The notes under the pieces: model-generated | Told to the model about the DNA's origin: nothing | Databases searched by the model: none | The model's input: the letters and a program-made list of their open reading frames with translations, nothing else | Shown here: positions 61,701 to 64,000 of the stretch, piece after piece | Layout: each line of letters begins with the position of its first letter | Position numbering within the stretch: position 1 is the first letter of the stretch | Made by a program: the position numbers and the translations under genes | From: Eleginops maclovinus | Lineage: Eukaryota > Chordata > Actinopteri > Perciformes > Eleginopidae | Assembly: GCF_036324505.1 (NCBI RefSeq) | Contig: NC_086356.1 | Coordinates: 13,315,244-13,379,243 of the forward strand | DNA length: 64,000 bases | Direction of reading: 5' to 3'

Positions 61701-62980
61701 GCACTTACAAGAAATCATGGCTGATGGAGCTGGCCTGTGAACTAACTAGGATATAGAACACTCTCAATGCTTCAAAACTATAACTACAAATGTGTGGCAT
61801 CTCTAAAATGTTGACCAGTAACATTACATTGTGTTGTTACAGAGTTCCCACTGCTCCTACTTAATAAACATTGTTTAGTGCAAAAAGTAAGGCTGTGGTC
61901 AATTAAAAACACTGGCCCCGCTTTACCTTGCATAATCGATGGGGGTCTTTCCACTGGAGTCCAGAGCCCCGGGATCAGCTCCATACACCGCCAACAGTTC
62001 TGCTTGTAACACCTGTCCTGCTTTTGCCGCTATGTGTAGTGGAGTGTTGCCTTTCTCCTGTTCACCCAAAAAAACAGACAATTAGCAGAATGTCAATGTT
62101 TACCTCAGAAAATGTGTTTTTGGCTCTTCTGCAACACTTACTGGATGGAAGAAGTTGGCCTGTGCTCCCAAAGATAAGAGTCTTAGGCAGGTCTCCAGGT
62201 TTCCAGTCCGAACACTGGAGTGCAGTTGCTGAAAGGAGATCGACAGAGCGGTTGTTTTATTGATTGTGAAGGGCATACGCACAGAGCTGGCTTCAATAGA
62301 TGCACAATCCCATAACTGATTGGCATGAAATCATCCGGCTGGAATTAGTTTTACTATACAAGTTATACAACTGCAAGTTAGGTGAACATGTTTAAAAAAA
62401 AAGGTGTACACAAAAATGTGTATCCCTTTAGTGCAAAGACCTACATGCACTTTTCTCTTTTCAAATAACTTCAAAATTCAAGAATTCAGCTTGATCTTGA
62501 ATTATTTGTAGTAAATAATACAGAATTCAGAGCAAAAAACACAAGAAGAGACTGAAATACAGGCAGCTCTTGCAAGACTTGAGGTTGACAGTTAGGATTT
62601 ACTATATACACAGTCGTAGTCTGACCAGTGCATATACATAAAAGTGGCAGTATGCAATAGAAGCACTGAATGCTAAAAGCTTAATCTAGTGGTCACATGT
62701 CATGGTCCAAAAATCTAAAAGCACTTGCATTGAAATGGTAAGGCATGCGAGTACAATGTATAGCATTTGGCATTATTTTACCACAGCACCTTTGGTTGCT
62801 CTAGCTTCTAAAATGTTGTAAAGTGAAGGATGTAGCAAAGTCAACACTAAACCAAAAATAGTTCAATTCCTCACCTTGCTGAGGTCTTTTGCGGTTACAC
62901 TGTCGTCCTCCCGACAAGGCATGCGATGGACATACACCAGCATCTGATATTTGCCCTTGATGAACTCCGTCTTGTTGGGA
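52774..62980 (-). CDS. git2: GIT2, ARF GTPase-activating protein and PIX/paxillin scaffold (3' part; gene continues past 64000)
   Basis: Seventeen exons on the minus strand: 62980-62875, 62228-62142, 62057-61927, 60884-60790, 60699-60654, 60409-60358, 59981-59909, 59813-59716, 59608-59497, 59041-58890, 58799-58647, 56578-56366, 56214-56125, 55543-55461, 54642-54487, 53242-53179, 52983-52774. They total 1921 nt, 639 aa plus stop, in frame. The first roughly 100 residues (ArfGAP zinc finger) lie beyond the right edge. Present are ankyrin repeats (LHSSVRTGNLETCLRLLSLG; GNTPLHIAAKAG), Spa2-homology segments (LDLSEFAKAAKKKLQS; LARFSAHEFATLVIDILTDA), a coiled coil (VHEFMEVKSALNASEAKIQQ), a low-complexity linker with RAMSMYETGS, and the C-terminal paxillin-binding helical domain ending TVTTKENNN. 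That last motif marks GIT2; GIT1 ends differently. Family knowledge: it inactivates ARF6 and links PIX/PAK, paxillin and GPCR kinases at focal adhesions. The intron after 59716 starts with GC. Confidence 0.95.
56579..58646 (-). other. git2: git2 intron, 2.1 kb, no feature recognised
   Basis: AT-rich intron between the coiled-coil exon and the linker exon. No coding exon, transposon or RNA gene was recognised. In mammals this region of GIT2 is alternatively spliced, so small cassette exons cannot be excluded. Confidence 0.4.
60130..60350 (+). repeat. LINE-like 3' tail beside a git2 splice donor
   Basis: The plus-strand ending ACTGCTGTAACAATGTAAAT followed by GTCCCCTCTGTTGGACTAAT and AAAGAACTTCTGATTC resembles a very common fish LINE 3' end. 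It is antisense to git2. The tail stops about 7 bp before the donor of exon 60409-60358. The left edge is approximate. Confidence 0.55.
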
Positions 62981-64000
62981 CTGGAAACAACAAAATATGC
63001 TTACATCTAAAACCAGCAAGCATTACAAATCGGACCACCATTGCTATGTTCAAGTGACTACCATAACATAGCGTTTGTTTACGACAAACAACCAAATAAA
63101 CATATCCCAACCGCTAATGACCTGATTTCTAATATTTAAAACCAGACAGAATATTTGCAAATTCAATGTAAAGTTCTTGATGGCGGGAAGACAACTACTC
63201 AAAATAGTAGACCTAATCCACTATACCACTACACAGGATTCTGGATATCTTGGATCTCCATTTCAGATCACCCTACTTCTGTTAGCATTTGGGTTGTAAA
63301 TTGTTGAGGATATTCAAAATTAAACTCAATATCTACTTTTCCTCATTCTCATATGACCAATTGTGACTCCTGTAAAGACAGAAGTATAGTACACTAAATT
63401 GGTGGGGAAGACAAAAACAAAGGCATACTGTATATAAATGATTAATGGAAAAAACCCATGTCCTAATATCATTAGTGGAATACTTCCTTATTTTGTAAAT
63501 GAAGGAAGTTGAAGCAGCTGCTGGGTCTCAGTTTGACAAGTCAGCAACTTGCAAAACTGCCAGGATAGTTCTAGTACAATAAGAATGCTTTTTTTACATG
63601 AGCTAAATGTAGTCCTAAAAGTTCCTATGGACAAAACACAGGTTTGTTCCTGAATTCAGCAGCAGTAGAAACACCCAATAGGGCAGAATTTTCTTGAAAC
63701 CTTTACTTTGGGATTGAGTATAGCTGCCTCCTGTTTGGTGCAATGCGTCTGTTTTTTGTCTGTTGATTGAAAGCGTTTGTTCTGACTGTGAGGGTTAGAC
63801 TCAGCATGGCTGTGTTTATATGTGACTGAGTGTTTATCTTTACTCCACCAGCCAGACACTGGACCAACACAGTGTTTATATCTGGCAGTGGATGAGGGTC
63901 ACTCACTCCTCACATTTTGTTTTTCATGTTATGTCTTTTGTGTTAGACATATTGTGCTGTATAATAAAGATCCTTTCATTTCATAATCAACAAAATGGTC
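62981..64000 (-). other. git2: git2 upstream intron running off the window
   Basis: About 1 kb upstream of the first visible git2 exon. No further git2 exon is recognisable, so the ArfGAP exons lie beyond 64000. No other feature was seen apart from AT-rich spacer. Confidence 0.5.

Overview
This is a vertebrate nuclear window, almost certainly from a teleost fish. The genes are split by short GT-AG introns and encode close relatives of human proteins. The introns hold a fish-type Tc1 transposon, a tRNA-derived SINE and several LINE-like 3' tails. Nothing bacterial, viral or CRISPR-like was seen. Gene identities come from reading the translated exons against family sequences from memory; no database search was run.

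Layout: (1) 1-4047, minus strand: 5' third of wdr70, seven coding exons, continuing off the left edge. (2) 4989-24886, minus strand: complete cplane1 (C5orf42/JBTS17), modelled here as 50 coding exons that stay in frame throughout and give 3182 aa. Its introns hold a Tc1 element (21880-23478), a SINE (about 17612-17942) and LINE-like fragments. (3) 24.9-36.6 kb: cplane1 promoter and a long non-coding interval. (4) 36620-45427, plus strand: fam222a, two coding exons around a 7.3 kb intron, 498 aa. (5) 48908-50403, minus strand: complete gltp, five exons, 209 aa, with all ligand-pocket residues. (6) 52774-62980 and off the right edge, minus strand: git2, 17 coding exons carrying everything after the ArfGAP zinc finger.

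The window joins two blocks that lie on different human chromosomes: CPLANE1-WDR70 (5p13) and FAM222A-GLTP-GIT2 (12q24.11, where human TRPV4 and TCHP lie between these genes but are absent here). The junction falls in the interval between the cplane1 promoter and fam222a. A perfect CTCF-type motif (25722-25737, plus) and an opposed one (47984-47999, minus) bracket fam222a and its non-coding flank. This suggests an insulated regulatory domain.

The five genes do not form one pathway: chromatin/DNA repair (wdr70), ciliogenesis and planar polarity (cplane1), a poorly characterised brain-expressed protein (fam222a), glycolipid transfer (gltp) and ARF/PIX/paxillin scaffolding (git2). I found no convincing undescribed biological system. 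The most interesting signals are the synteny junction with its CTCF pair, RFX X-box motifs at the cplane1 promoter and inside the fam222a intron, mobile elements lodged next to 5' splice sites, and two frame-supported GC-AG introns.
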